DNA from: JAICJR01 sp036494715 | GTDB lineage: Bacteria > Actinomycetota > Thermoleophilia > Solirubrobacterales > Thermoleophilaceae | Assembly: GCA_036494715.1 (NCBI GenBank) | Contig: DASXNY010000024.1 | Location: 1-39,548 of the forward strand | Direction: 5' to 3' | Length of the DNA: 39,548 bases | Shown here: positions 22,905 through 31,703 of the stretch, in pieces | Numbering within the stretch: the stretch's first letter is position 1 | Layout: each line of letters begins with the position of its first letter | Position numbers and translations under genes: made by a program | Notes under the pieces: generated by a model | The model's input: only the letters and a program-made list of their open reading frames with translations | Database searches by the model: none | What the model was told of the DNA's origin: nothing

Positions 22905-23462
22905 ATGGCCGGTACCCAACAGCTCCCACCGGACGCCCGCGGCAGCGAGGCCGACATCGACCGGATCCTCCGGGAGCGAGCCGCTGCCCTGGCTCGCTCG
23001 TCGGACGACGCCGAATCCGATGACGAAACGCTGCGTGTGATCGTGCTCGCCACCGGCGGCGAGCGATACGGCATCGAGGTACAGGACGTGCTCGAGGTAG
23101 AGCCGCTCACGGACATCACGCCGATTCCCGGCACTCCCGCCTTCTGGGCCGGCGTCGTCAACCTCCGCGGCAGCATGTACCCGGTGCTCGATCTCGAGCG
23201 CTACCTGGGCTTGCCGCCGTCGCACGACGGCCGAGAGCCGAAGATCGTCCTTGTCTCCACAGTTGGTCTGACCGTTGGCCTGCTGGCGGACGAGGTCCCG
23301 GGGATCAGCAACATCCGCGTCGCCGAGCTCGCGCCGCCCGTGGCCGCGGAGCGGGGCGGCGCGCGGGTCGTCAGGGGTGTGACACCCGGCATGTTGTCCG
23401 TGCTCGATTTGGACGCGCTGCTCGCGGATCCCGCACTCGTCGTTGAGCACGACGCCTCCTAG
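22905..23462 (+). CDS. cheW: Chemotaxis coupling protein CheW (second copy)
   Basis: 185 residues from ATG 22905. A 50-residue charged N-terminal extension (SEADIDRILRERAAALARSS) precedes the CheW domain: VIVLATGGERYGIEVQDVLE, then FWAGVVNLRGSMYPVLDLER and VGLLADEVPGISNI. The extension is not part of the usual fold and has heptad-like spacing of Ile/Leu/Ala, perhaps a short coil. The gene precedes cheA by 12 nt. Having one CheW on each side of cheR suggests either two array interfaces or a receptor-specific adaptor. Confidence 0.9.
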   Translation: MAGTQQLPPDARGSEADIDRILRERAAALARSSDDAESDDETLRVIVLATGGERYGIEVQDVLEVEPLTDITPIPGTPAFWAGVVNLRGSMYPVLDLERYLGLPPSHDGREPKIVLVSTVGLTVGLLADEVPGISNIRVAELAPPVAAERGGARVVRGVTPGMLSVLDLDALLADPALVVEHDAS

Positions 23463-23474
23463 ACGCGCGAGCCC

Positions 23475-25715
<2,241 letters not shown>

Positions 25716-25741
25716 GCGGCACGCAAGGGGAGGACCCTGAG

Positions 25742-27349
25742 ATGAAAATGATCAAGCTCGGTATCACGGCCAAGTTCGGCGTGATGATGGCCGTCGTGCT
25801 GGCCGCCGTCGCCCTCTGCGCGTGGAGCGGGATCCACGCGAACAACGGCCTCAACAACCACCTCAAGACGATCTACACGCGCGACTTCGATGGCATGCGC
25901 ACGATCGCGGACCTCAACGTCCAGATCGGGCACGTGCAGGACGAGGCTGTCAACTACACCGTCATCCACGACAAGAGCGAGGCCGACGAGCTTCAGCGGC
26001 GCAACGTCGCGATCCGGCAGGAGCTGGCTCATCTGCGGGCGCTCCCGGACCTCACTTCTCAGCAGACGAAGCTGATCGCCAGTGAGTCCAGCCTCTGGCC
26101 GAGCTTCATGAAGGACTGGGCTGAGGGCCGCTACTCGACCGCAACCGGCATGAGCACCAACGAGATCGCCGCCGCGCTCGACACGCGCATCGACCCGCTG
26201 AAGAGCAACATGGAGGCGCTCGGCACGATCTCGGACGCCCGCGCCAAGGCGGGTTTCGCGAGCTCGGAGTCGTTTGCATCGAGCGGGAAGCGGCTGACCT
26301 GGATCTCCGTCGGCATCGCCACGCTGTTCGGCCTGCTCGGCATGGCCTGGCTGGTCCGGCAGATCGTGCCGCGCGTACGGCGCTACTCCAAGTTCACGAC
26401 CCAGGTGGCGCAGGGCGACCTCAGCTCCCGGGTCCGGGTCGACGGCAACGACGAGCTGACCCAGCTCGGCGACAACCTCAACACGATGGTCGAGAGCCTC
26501 GCCGGCATGTCGTCCCAGGTGCTGGAGGGCGCTCGTGCGATCTCGTCGAGCGCGGCGGAGATCCTCGCGACGGCCAACCAGCAGTCGGCGGGCGCGAGCC
26601 AGCAGTCCGCGGTGATCAGCCAGACCACGACCGCCACGGAGGAGATCCGCGCCACCGCTGAGCAGACCGCCCACACCGCAGAGCAGGTAGCCGAGCGCGC
26701 CGAGCTGTCGGTCCGCCACGGCGACGAGGGAGCCGAGGCGGTTCAGGCGATCGTCGCGGGCATGGATGAGATCCGCGAGCGGGTGGAGGGCATCGCCGAA
26801 GACGTACGGGCACTGTCCGAGCGCACTGCCCAGATCGGCGAGATCACGGCCGCGGTGAACGACCTGGCCGACCAGTCGAACCTGCTGGCGCTGAACGCGA
26901 CGATCGAGGCCGCCCGGGCCGGTGAGCAGGGCAAGGGGTTCGCCGTGGTTGCCGACGAGGTGCGCGGTCTCGCGGAGCAGTCAAAGGCCGCCACGGCACA
27001 GGTGCAGGCGATCCTCCAGGAGATCGACGTCGCCACCCGTGCGGCGGTCGCGGCCGCGGCCCGCGGCACGACCGTCGTCGAGTCCGGGCATCAGCTGGCG
27101 CGCCGGGCAGGGGAGATCATCTCGACCCTGACCGACTCGACGCGCGAGTCGGCTCAGGCGGCTCAGCAGATCGTGGCCGCCGCGAAGCAGCAGAACGTCG
27201 GTATGGACCAGATCACCGTCGGGATGCGCGAGGCGAGCCAGACCGCTGGGGAGTTCGTGGCAGGCACCGAGGAGGCTCAGGCCACCGTCGAGAACCTCAA
27301 CAGGGTCGCGGCCGAGCTCGAGCAGCTCGCCGCTGCCTACAAGGTCTGA
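25742..27349 (+). CDS. Methyl-accepting chemotaxis protein with 4-helix-bundle-type sensor
   Basis: 535 residues from ATG 25742, with GGGGAGGA 8 nt upstream. Membrane helix 1 is at about 10-30 (VMMAVVLAAVALCAWSGI). A helical extracytoplasmic sensor of the 4HB_MCP type spans about 31-183. Membrane helix 2 is at about 185-206 and is followed by a HAMP domain (QVAQGDLSSRVRVDGNDELT). The signalling hairpin tip is LADQSNLLALNATIEAARAG, then GKGFAVVADEVRGLAEQS. It ends AAAYKV, without a CheR-docking pentapeptide. It lies between cheA and cheB, so it is probably the dedicated receptor of this array. The ligand cannot be predicted. Confidence 0.94.
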   Translation: MKMIKLGITAKFGVMMAVVLAAVALCAWSGIHANNGLNNHLKTIYTRDFDGMRTIADLNVQIGHVQDEAVNYTVIHDKSEADELQRRNVAIRQELAHLRALPDLTSQQTKLIASESSLWPSFMKDWAEGRYSTATGMSTNEIAAALDTRIDPLKSNMEALGTISDARAKAGFASSESFASSGKRLTWISVGIATLFGLLGMAWLVRQIVPRVRRYSKFTTQVAQGDLSSRVRVDGNDELTQLGDNLNTMVESLAGMSSQVLEGARAISSSAAEILATANQQSAGASQQSAVISQTTTATEEIRATAEQTAHTAEQVAERAELSVRHGDEGAEAVQAIVAGMDEIRERVEGIAEDVRALSERTAQIGEITAAVNDLADQSNLLALNATIEAARAGEQGKGFAVVADEVRGLAEQSKAATAQVQAILQEIDVATRAAVAAAARGTTVVESGHQLARRAGEIISTLTDSTRESAQAAQQIVAAAKQQNVGMDQITVGMREASQTAGEFVAGTEEAQATVENLNRVAAELEQLAAAYKV

Positions 27350-27353
27350 GCGC

Positions 27354-28433
27354 TTGTCCGCTCCGCTCCGCGTACTGGTCACCGAGGATTCGGCGGTGGC
27401 TCGGGCATTGATCGTGTCCATCATCAACCGGGACCCCGGGCTCGAGGTGGTCGGCGAGGCTCGCGACGGTGAGCAGGCCGTAAAGCTCGCGGCCGCGCTC
27501 ACGCCCGACGTGATCACGATGGACGTCCACATGCCCAAGCTGGACGGCCTCGAGGCCACGCGCCGCATCATGGCGGAGACGCCGACGCCGATCGTCGTCA
27601 TCAGCGCCATCGACCCGAGGGACGTGAAGATGTCCTTCGAGGCGATGAGCTCGGGCGCACTCGCCGTCCTCGCGAAGCCGAGCGGCCCAAGCGCGCCGGA
27701 CTTCAGCGACCGCGCCGCCGACATCACGACCACGGTGAAGACGATGGCCGGAGTAAGGGTCGTCCGCAGGCGTGCGCGGCTTACCCCGCCACCCGCGACC
27801 GCGCCCCGCGCCACCCCGCCCCCCGCCACCCCACGCGCCGCGAAGCGGCGCGTGGACATCATCGCCATCGGCTCGTCCACCGGCGGCCCGGACGCGCTGG
27901 GCAAGATCATCGGCGCGCTGCCGACCCCCGCTCCGGTGCCGATCCTGATCGTGCAGCACATCACCGTGGGCTTCCACAAGGGGCTCGTCGACTGGCTTGG
28001 CAACCTCACCCCGCTCGACGTGAAGCTGGGTGAGGAGGGCCACAAGCCGGTCGCCGGCGAGGTGATCCTCGCCCCCGGCGAGCACCACATGTCGCTCGAC
28101 GCCTCGAGGCGCATCCGGCTCAGCGCCGAGTCGCCGGTGCGCGGCCACAGGCCGTCCGTGACTCACCTCCTTCACTCGGTCACGCAGGTCTATGGCGCCA
28201 ACGCGCTGGGCGTGATCCTCACCGGCATGGGCGACGACGGGGCGGACGGCCTGGTCGAGCTCAGGCGCGCCGGTGGCTGGGTGATAGGCCAGGACGAGGC
28301 CACCTGCGTGGTCTACGGAATGCCGCGCGAGGCCGCTCTGCGCGGCGCTGTGAGCGAGGTTCGCCCGCTGCCGGAGATCGCCTCCGCGATCGTCGAGGCC
28401 TGGGGCCGAGGCAGGCTCGGAGCCGCTGCGTAG
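27354..28433 (+). CDS. cheB: Chemotaxis protein-glutamate methylesterase CheB
   Basis: 359 residues from TTG 27354, 4 nt after the receptor gene. The only in-frame start before the conserved receiver (LRVLVTEDSAVARALIVSII) is this TTG. The receiver has phospho-site D57 in ITMDVHMPKLDG. A Pro/Ala/Thr linker encoded by C-rich imperfect repeats (about 27781-27835) leads to the esterase domain, with the catalytic serine region GSSTGGPDAL (about 173-182), VQHITVGFHKGL and TGMGDDGADG. CheB removes methyl groups added by CheR and so resets receptor activity. The chemotaxis operon ends here. Confidence 0.95.
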   Translation: MSAPLRVLVTEDSAVARALIVSIINRDPGLEVVGEARDGEQAVKLAAALTPDVITMDVHMPKLDGLEATRRIMAETPTPIVVISAIDPRDVKMSFEAMSSGALAVLAKPSGPSAPDFSDRAADITTTVKTMAGVRVVRRRARLTPPPATAPRATPPPATPRAAKRRVDIIAIGSSTGGPDALGKIIGALPTPAPVPILIVQHITVGFHKGLVDWLGNLTPLDVKLGEEGHKPVAGEVILAPGEHHMSLDASRRIRLSAESPVRGHRPSVTHLLHSVTQVYGANALGVILTGMGDDGADGLVELRRAGGWVIGQDEATCVVYGMPREAALRGAVSEVRPLPEIASAIVEAWGRGRLGAAA

Positions 28434-28451
28434 TACGAACGTCCAAGCCGC

Positions 28452-28478
28452 TGAAAGGCGAGCCGGGGCGGTCGATTA
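28452..28478 (+). promoter_or_regulatory. Sigma-28-type promoter before flagellin gene 1
   Basis: TGAAAGGC (28452-28459), an 11-nt spacer and GTCGATTA (28471-28478). The flagellin ATG lies 80 nt past the -10 element, giving a leader of about 73 nt that contains a conserved stem. Confidence 0.65.
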
Positions 28479-28501
28479 CTCCGGCTGCAGCACAGCAGTA
28501 A

Positions 28502-28522
28502 CGGGCGACACGGAGTCTCCCG
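28502..28522 (+). promoter_or_regulatory. Flagellin 1 leader stem-loop with GGA in the loop
   Basis: CGGG (28502-28505) pairs with CCCG (28519-28522) around a 13-nt loop containing ACACGGAGT. The paralogous leader has AGGGC pairing with GCCCT at the same place, so the outer C-G pair is replaced by A-U. A second GGA lies in the ribosome site AAGGAG (28546-28551). This layout resembles CsrA-controlled flagellin leaders of Bacillus. Confidence 0.5.
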
Positions 28523-28558
28523 GGGACTACATAAACAACGTCATCAAGGAGATGAACG

Positions 28559-29365
28559 ATGTCCCTTCGTATTCAGAACAACATCGCCGCGTTCGACGCC
28601 GAGCGTAACCTGAACTCGACGAGCAACCGGCTTCAGCAGTCGATGGCTCGCCTTTCGTCCGGTTACCGGATCAACACGGCGGCCGACGACGCCGCGGGTC
28701 TCGCCATCAGCGAGAAGCTGCGTGCCCAGATCGGCGGTCTTGCCCAGGCCAACAGCAACGCTCAGGACGGCATTTCGCTCGTCCAGACTGCTGAGGGTTC
28801 GCTGAACGAGGTCCACTCCATGCTCCAGCGTGTGCGTGACCTGGCCGTGCAGTACAAGAACGGCACGCTCAGCACTGACGACCGTACGGCTATCCAGTCC
28901 GAGGTCAACCAGCTGGGTTCGGAGATCGAGCGCATCGGCCAGTCTTCTGCCTTCAACGGCATCAGCCTGCTCGCCGCGGCGACCACGATCACCTTCCAGA
29001 TCGGCGCCAACGACGGCGACTCGATCGCAGTGTCGACGATCAGCCTCGGTGCTGCCGTCAGCTCCAGCGTTTTCTCGCTGAGCGTCAGCGGCTCCACCGA
29101 CATCTCGGAGATCGACGACGCGATCAACGCGGTTTCCGCACAGCGTGCCACCTTCGGCGCGGTGCAGAACCGTCTTGAGCACACCATCAACAACCTCTCG
29201 ACGTACCAGGAGAACCTGACCGCGTCTGAGAGCCAGATCCGGGACGTGGACATGGCCAGCGAAATGGTCGAGTTCACGAAGGATCAGATCCTGCAGCAGG
29301 CCGGCACGAGCATGCTCTCGCAGGCCAACCAGCTGCCCAACTCGGTTCTGTCGCTGCTCCGCTAG
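28559..29365 (+). CDS. hag: Flagellin (copy 1)
   Basis: 268 residues from ATG 28559, with AAGGAG 7 nt upstream. The N-terminal D0/D1 helices (RIQNNIAAFDAERNL, QSMARLSSGYRINTAADDAA, GLAISEKLRAQIGGL) and C-terminal helices (VDMASEMVEFTKDQILQQAG, SMLSQANQLPNSVLSLL) are classical flagellin. The central region is short, without D2/D3 outer domains, and is rich in Ser/Thr (SVSTISLGAAVSSSVFSL type), so it offers O-glycosylation sites for the upstream glycosyltransferases. It is about 94 percent identical to copy 2, and all differences lie before about residue 172. It is followed by a strong terminator at 29440. Confidence 0.97.
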   Translation: MSLRIQNNIAAFDAERNLNSTSNRLQQSMARLSSGYRINTAADDAAGLAISEKLRAQIGGLAQANSNAQDGISLVQTAEGSLNEVHSMLQRVRDLAVQYKNGTLSTDDRTAIQSEVNQLGSEIERIGQSSAFNGISLLAAATTITFQIGANDGDSIAVSTISLGAAVSSSVFSLSVSGSTDISEIDDAINAVSAQRATFGAVQNRLEHTINNLSTYQENLTASESQIRDVDMASEMVEFTKDQILQQAGTSMLSQANQLPNSVLSLLR

Positions 29366-29439
29366 GCGGAGCTCACATAACGCTCCTTACGGGGCGAACA
29401 TAACCATCGAGGTACGAGCCACCTCGAGGGACGGATCAG

Positions 29440-29469
29440 AAAAGGGCGGGCCTTCGGGCCCGCCCTTTT
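29440..29469 (+). terminator. Intrinsic terminator after flagellin 1
   Basis: A 12-bp stem AAAAGGGCGGGC/GCCCGCCCTTTT closes a CTTCGG loop and runs into a T-tract. This is the clearest rho-independent terminator in the window and separates the two flagellin units. Confidence 0.9.
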
Positions 29470-29497
29470 CAGTTCTCGAACACGCGTCCAAGTTGTG

Positions 29498-29524
29498 TTC
29501 AGCCAGCCACCTGCGGGCCGACTA
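29498..29524 (+). promoter_or_regulatory. Sigma-28-type promoter before flagellin gene 2
   Basis: GCCGACTA (29517-29524) is a good -10 element, identical to that of motA. The element 19 nt upstream, TTCAGCCA (29498-29505), is a poor -35 match. The ATG lies 71 nt past the -10 element. Confidence 0.55.
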
Positions 29525-29540
29525 CTTCGGCTGCAAATAC

Positions 29541-29561
29541 AGGGCGACAGGGAGTTGCCCT
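29541..29561 (+). promoter_or_regulatory. Flagellin 2 leader stem-loop with GGA in the loop
   Basis: AGGGC (29541-29545) pairs with GCCCT (29557-29561) around an 11-nt loop containing ACAGGGAGT. It aligns base for base with the flagellin 1 leader and has a compensatory change in the outer pair. The downstream ribosome site and the 17 nt before the ATG are identical in both genes. Confidence 0.52.
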
Positions 29562-29595
29562 GGGACTAACACCAGCGTCATCAAGGAGATGAACG

Positions 29596-30402
29596 ATGTC
29601 CCTTCGTATTCAGAACAACATCGCCGCGTTCGATGCCGAGCGCAACCTCAACAGCACGACGATGCGGATGCAGCAGTCGATGGCCCGCCTGTCGTCGGGC
29701 TACCGCATCAACAGCGCCGCCGACGACGCCGCGGGTCTCGCCATCAGCGAGAAGCTGCGCGCCCAGATCGGCGGCCTCGCGCAGGCCAACAGCAACGCTC
29801 AGGACGGCATCTCGCTCGTCCAGACCGCCGAGGGTCAGCTGAACGAGGTCCACTCCATGCTCCAGCGTGTGCGTGACCTCGCCGTGCAGTACAAGAACGG
29901 CACGCTCAGCACCGACGACCGTACGGCTATCCAGTCCGAGGTCAACCAGCTCGGCTCGGAGATCGAGCGCATCGGCCAGGCCGCCGCGTTCAACGGCATC
30001 AGCCTGCTGGCTCAGAACGCCTCGATCACGTTCCAGATCGGCGCAAACGACGGCGACGTGATCACCGTGTCGACGATCAGCCTCGGCTCGGCCATCAGCT
30101 CCAACGTGTTCTCGCTGAGCGTCAGCGGCTCCACGGACATCTCGGAGATCGACGACGCGATCAACGCGGTGTCTGCCCAGCGCGCCACCTTCGGCGCGGT
30201 GCAGAACCGTCTTGAGCACACCATCAACAACCTCTCGACCTACCAGGAGAACCTGACCGCGTCCGAGAGCCAGATCCGCGACGTCGACATGGCCAGCGAA
30301 ATGGTCGAGTTCACGAAGGATCAGATCCTGCAGCAGGCCGGCACGAGCATGCTCTCGCAGGCCAACCAGCTGCCGAACAGCGTTCTTTCGCTGTTGAGGT
30401 AG
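29596..30402 (+). CDS. hag: Flagellin (copy 2)
   Basis: 268 residues from ATG 29596, the same length as copy 1. Substitutions relative to copy 1 cluster at residues about 22-40, 81, 129-146 and 155-172. From about residue 175 to the end the proteins are identical, and the DNA is nearly so, which points to recent gene conversion. An upstream in-frame extension exists for the overlapping frame only; the start is fixed by homology and AAGGAG. It has its own promoter and leader stem. Downstream lies a large repeat-built hairpin instead of a T-run terminator. Two subunits could form a mixed filament, or one could be used under different conditions. Confidence 0.97.
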   Translation: MSLRIQNNIAAFDAERNLNSTTMRMQQSMARLSSGYRINSAADDAAGLAISEKLRAQIGGLAQANSNAQDGISLVQTAEGQLNEVHSMLQRVRDLAVQYKNGTLSTDDRTAIQSEVNQLGSEIERIGQAAAFNGISLLAQNASITFQIGANDGDVITVSTISLGSAISSNVFSLSVSGSTDISEIDDAINAVSAQRATFGAVQNRLEHTINNLSTYQENLTASESQIRDVDMASEMVEFTKDQILQQAGTSMLSQANQLPNSVLSLLR

Positions 30403-30403
30403 G

Positions 30404-30500
30404 GGAAGTGCGGGAGGGCGGAAGTGCGGAGGTGCGGAGGTGCGGAGGCGGAGGATCCCGCTATTCCGTACTTCTGTACTTCCGTACTCCTGTACCTCTA
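30404..30500. repeat. Hairpin built from 8-nt tandem repeats downstream of flagellin 2
   Basis: The left arm (30404-30454) is a run of AAGTGCGG and AGGTGCGG 8-nt units. The right arm (about 30463-30500) is TTCCGTAC, TTCTGTAC, TTCCGTAC, TCCTGTAC. Each right unit has TAC where a perfect complement would have CAC, so pairing is kept in RNA by G-U. The left-arm sequence is very close to the repeat unit at 2250-2275. The next sigma-28-type promoter begins 8 nt after it. Confidence 0.82.
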
Positions 30501-30507
30501 TAGCTCC

Positions 30508-30534
30508 TAAAGATCGTCAGGACGCTTCCGACTA
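30508..30534 (+). promoter_or_regulatory. Sigma-28-type promoter before the CHAP gene, leaderless
   Basis: TAAAGATC (30508-30515), an 11-nt spacer and TCCGACTA (30527-30534). The likely GTG start at 30542 lies 7 nt beyond, so the transcript should begin at the start codon, as at cheW1. Confidence 0.72.
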
Positions 30535-30541
30535 CCCGGTG

Positions 30542-31162
30542 GTGAGTCTCGAATCCGTCCTGACTCGGATCCAGGCGCTCGATACTGCCTTCGCGCCTCC
30601 TCAGTCCACTCCGGCCGCTACGTCCTCGACGACGAGCGGCAGCAGCTTCGCCGACGCGCTCCAGGGCGCGATGGGGACAACCGCCACCGCGGCCAGCGCT
30701 CCTGTCAGCACTGTCACCGGCAACACGGTGGGCGCGCGGATGGTGGCCGCCGCCGCGGCCGAGGTCGGCCAGGCCGAGCAGCCGCCCGGCTCGAACAACT
30801 CGCCGCGCATCGCGATGTACCGCTCCGCCACCGCCGGCAACCCCGGGCCGGGACCGTGGTGCGCCTACTTCGTATCCTGGGCGGCCCGTCAGGCAGGGGC
30901 GCCGCTCGGCGACCAGGGCCAGGGGTTCGGCTCCGTCGATGCCCTCTATGCCTGGGCGCAGCGCTCCGGCCGCGCCTACACGCCGGCCTCCGGCCAGACC
31001 CCTCAGCCCGGCGATCTGATCGTTTTCCACGAGCACATCGGAATTGTCGAAAGCGTCGATTCAAACGGCCAGATTCACACAATCGAGGGCAACTCCGGGG
31101 ATCAGGTGGCGCGCCGCGTACACCAGCCGAGCGATGCCGTCGGCTTCGTTCGCGTCGGTTAG
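30542..31162 (+). CDS. CHAP-domain peptidoglycan hydrolase, putative flagellar-secreted (FlgJ-like role)
   Basis: 206 residues from GTG 30542 (an adjacent GTG is at 30539). The C-terminal 140 residues form a CHAP amidase domain with the expected triad: C107 in GPWCAYFVSW, H165 in HEHIGIVESV and N184 in TIEGNSG. The N-terminal 60 residues (LESVLTRIQALDTAFAPP, then SSFADALQGAMG) are low-complexity and contain no signal peptide. Similar short N-terminal patterns precede flagellum-linked wall hydrolases in Gram-positive-type clusters. Expression from a sigma-28-type promoter and the lack of a Sec signal suggest export through the flagellar apparatus, as for FlgJ, to open the wall. This role is an inference. 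Confidence 0.8.
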   Translation: MSLESVLTRIQALDTAFAPPQSTPAATSSTTSGSSFADALQGAMGTTATAASAPVSTVTGNTVGARMVAAAAAEVGQAEQPPGSNNSPRIAMYRSATAGNPGPGPWCAYFVSWAARQAGAPLGDQGQGFGSVDALYAWAQRSGRAYTPASGQTPQPGDLIVFHEHIGIVESVDSNGQIHTIEGNSGDQVARRVHQPSDAVGFVRVG

Positions 31163-31210
31163 AGGTAACGTCAATGCGCCAGACCGCCGCGCGCGCTATT
31201 TTGTCCGACG

Positions 31211-31528
31211 GTGCAGGGTGCAAGTGACCGGACGCTCGGTGGGCAGTCCCGCGTCGAACGCAGGGGACGCGGCTCGGACCGTGACGCGCAGCGTGGCTCA
31301 GGCAGCCTACGCTCGGCCTCGCTTTCGCGCCGTGAGCTGAGTGTTCTAGAGGAGCTGGCCATGGGCACGTCCACCGAGGACATCGCCTCCAAGCTCCACG
31401 TCTCGCCGCACACCGTCCGCACCCACATCAAGAACATCCTGCGCAAGCTCGACGCGCACACGCGCGCCCACGCCGTGGCGATCGCCTATGCCGAAGAGGC
31501 GATCGACCCGGACGTGATCGGCGACTAG
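31211..31528 (+). CDS. Stand-alone LuxR/GerE-type HTH regulator
   Basis: 105 residues from GTG 31211, the only plausible start after the in-frame TAA at 31166-31168. The C-terminal 65 residues are a complete LuxR-type DNA-binding domain: LSRRELSVLEELAMGTSTED, IASKLHVSPHTVRTHIKNIL, RKLDAHTRAHAVAIA. The first 40 residues are basic and low-complexity, with no receiver or ligand-binding domain. No ribosome site is obvious, so the N-terminal boundary is uncertain. It follows the CHAP gene by 48 nt on the same strand and closes the flagellar region, so it might control late flagellar genes. Its targets cannot be deduced. Confidence 0.78.
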   Translation: MQGASDRTLGGQSRVERRGRGSDRDAQRGSGSLRSASLSRRELSVLEELAMGTSTEDIASKLHVSPHTVRTHIKNILRKLDAHTRAHAVAIAYAEEAIDPDVIGD

Positions 31529-31680
31529 CCCTTTCACCGTCTCCGCGACGCCCGCCGGGTCGCTCGCGAGCCATTTGTCGGTCACGCGCAGGACGTCCCA
31601 GCCGTGCCGCTTGAGGCAAGCGTCGCGGCGCCGGTCCGCCTCGACTTCGGCCGGCGTGCTGGGGATTTCACCCCCGCCCC
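31529..31680 (-). pseudogene. Remnant of a DUF559-type endonuclease-like protein (C-terminal piece)
   Basis: On the minus strand this stretch encodes TPAEVEADRRRDACLKRHG, then WDVLRVTDKWLASDPAGVA. This fits the C-terminal pattern of DUF559 (Vsr/restriction-endonuclease-like) proteins: E-x-DRxRD, GWxVLRVT and dP-x2-VA. The rest of the domain is missing: upstream lies only a C-rich run and the meaB 3' end. On the other side the frame runs without a stop into the antisense of the LuxR gene. I read it as the decayed tail of a lost gene at the junction between the flagellar and metabolic segments. Confidence 0.55.
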
Positions 31681-31703
31681 CGCGACCCGCCCCCAGCCAC
31701 CCC

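Noticed and set aside
27781..27835. C-rich run in the CheB linker as a further member of the 7-8 nt repeat family
   Set aside because: The units are irregular and can be explained by Pro/Ala/Thr codons alone. It is kept only as a note under cheB.
28552..28560. Upstream ATG (28552, and its equivalent before copy 2) as the flagellin start
   Set aside because: It is out of frame with the flagellin. Homology begins exactly at the ATG 7 nt further on, which has the correct ribosome-site spacing.
29408..29427. Small hairpin TCGAGGT/ACCTCGA as a separate terminator of flagellin 1
   Set aside because: The stem is short with no T-run, and a much stronger terminator follows at 29440-29469.
31044..31340. 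98-residue frame overlapping the CHAP and LuxR genes
   Set aside because: It overlaps two better-supported genes in another frame and has no domain pattern.
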